Positions 6,360 to 6,735 of a stretch of 6,735 nucleotides of DNA are shown piece after piece. This DNA is from an uncultured Collinsella sp. Its GTDB lineage: Bacteria; Actinomycetota; Coriobacteriia; Coriobacteriales; Coriobacteriaceae. Location: assembly GCA_958403395.1 (NCBI GenBank), contig CATXXF010000066.1, forward strand, positions 1 through 6,735, read 5' to 3'. Position 1 is the stretch's first letter. Each line of letters begins with the position of its first letter. The position numbers and the translations under genes were made by a program. The notes beneath the pieces are model-generated. The model worked only from the letters and a program-made list of their open reading frames with translations. It had not been told where the DNA came from and did no database searches.

Positions 6360-6361
6360 GA

Positions 6362-6390
6362 AGTATCTTAACGCACTTTGACTGCTACAA
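6362..6390 (-). promoter_or_regulatory. Candidate guaB promoter
   Basis: On the minus strand TTGTAG (complement of 6385-6390) and GATACT (complement of 6362-6367) are 17 bases apart. The spacing is ideal but each hexamer matches consensus only partly. The -35 lies on the same bases as the divergent -10 candidate at 6386-6391. Confidence 0.35.
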
Positions 6391-6391
6391 T
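6383..6391 (+). promoter_or_regulatory. Candidate extended -10 promoter for the ModE-type gene
   Basis: TGCTACAAT contains TACAAT, five of six matches to the -10 consensus, with the TGN extension. There is no good -35. Transcription would begin near 6398, about 78 bases before the ATG at 6476. Confidence 0.45.
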
Positions 6392-6435
6392 GCATGATTT
6401 AAGAAGAGCACACGAGGGTTTGACGCAGGCTTTGC

Positions 6436-6450
6436 GTTTGCCCAGCAAAC
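6436..6450 (+). repeat. Small inverted repeat upstream of the ModE-type gene
   Basis: GTTTGC-CCA-GCAAAC forms a six-pair hairpin with a three-base loop in the presumed 5' UTR, nine bases before the GGGGAG ribosome-site candidate. It could be an operator half-site pair or an RNA hairpin; the evidence is only the symmetry. Confidence 0.35.
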
Positions 6451-6475
6451 ACTTTAGCGGGGAGACGTGGAGCGT

Positions 6476-6735
6476 ATGGAGTACAAGACGACGGCAAAGT
6501 TGGTCATTCAAGCGTGCGACAAAGATCTGCCGGGCGTGTTCGGCCACGGCTGCGTCATGCTACTGCAGGGTATTGCCCGCGAGCACTCGCTCAACCGCGC
6601 CGCCAAGAGCATGGGCATGGCGTACTCCAAGGCCTGGCGCATTGTGAACGAGGCGGAAGGACAGCTGGGCTGCAAGCTCATCGAGCGCGACGGCGCCCGC
6701 GGGTCCACGCTCACGCCCGCAGGAGAGCGAGCCAT
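6476..6735 (+). CDS. ModE-type winged helix-turn-helix transcriptional regulator (3' end beyond window)
   Basis: The 86 visible residues form a complete ModE/LysR-like winged helix. There is a lead-in with MLLQGIAREHSL (28-39), the helix-turn-helix NRAAKSMGMAYSKAWRIVNE (40-59), and a wing ending LTPAGERA (79-86). The stretches AAKSMGMAYSKAW and GSTLTPAGE are typical of the ModE N-terminal domain, which in E. coli senses molybdate through C-terminal MOP domains. Whether MOP domains follow here lies outside the window, so the ligand is unknown; many anaerobes have one-domain versions. The frame has a TAG at 6455-6457, limiting the start to GTG 6467 or ATG 6476. I chose the ATG because GGGGAG (6459-6464) lies 11 bases before it and is only two bases from the GTG. 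The gene is divergent from guaB. Autoregulation is common in the family. Confidence 0.8.
   Translation, partial: MEYKTTAKLVIQACDKDLPGVFGHGCVMLLQGIAREHSLNRAAKSMGMAYSKAWRIVNEAEGQLGCKLIERDGARGSTLTPAGERA

Noticed and set aside
6283..6360. Purine riboswitch in the guaB leader
   Set aside because: The roughly 73-base leader lacks a recognisable three-way-junction purine aptamer core and any terminator; only palindromes are seen.
4816..6381. 521-codon plus-strand open frame covering guaB
   Set aside because: It is the antisense shadow of a full IMP dehydrogenase with every catalytic residue intact, and it shows no SD or domain of its own.

Overview
The window looks like chromosome of a high-GC Gram-positive bacterium. 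The protein sequences and gene style fit a gut Coriobacteriia, most likely Collinsella or a close relative. That placement is from memory of related sequences, not from a search. It shows housekeeping genes with strong G/C third-position bias, clear purine-rich ribosome binding sites and structured spacers; no transposase, phage, CRISPR or RNA gene was seen.

Layout, left to right. A minus-strand rimP-nusA operon lies at 1-1565, with nusA running off the left edge. Its control region (1566-1755) holds a strong sigma-70-type promoter and, between that promoter and rimP, an intrinsic-terminator-like hairpin that could act as an attenuator. The leuS terminator follows at 1761-1796. A complete minus-strand leuS (leucyl-tRNA synthetase) occupies 1824-4400.

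The 370-base spacer 4401-4770 has no gene but is almost entirely structured. It contains a leuS RBS hairpin, a 29-pair inverted repeat, an extended -10 promoter candidate, the guaB terminator, and a long multi-segment palindrome directly after the guaB stop codon. A complete minus-strand guaB-type IMP dehydrogenase lies at 4771-6282. Beyond a divergent control region (6283-6475), a plus-strand gene starts at 6476 and runs off the right edge; it encodes a ModE-type winged-helix regulator.

The genes serve core growth functions: GMP supply (guaB), leucine charging (leuS), 30S maturation (rimP) and transcription elongation/termination (nusA). Each minus-strand unit appears to have its own promoter and terminator. 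The most notable points are the IMP dehydrogenase, which matches the Tritrichomonas foetus enzyme residue-for-residue at all key sites, the attenuator-like rimP leader, and the two large folded elements between guaB and leuS.

No clearly new multi-gene system is visible. The regulatory RNA candidates are the best leads. All structure calls were made by eye.
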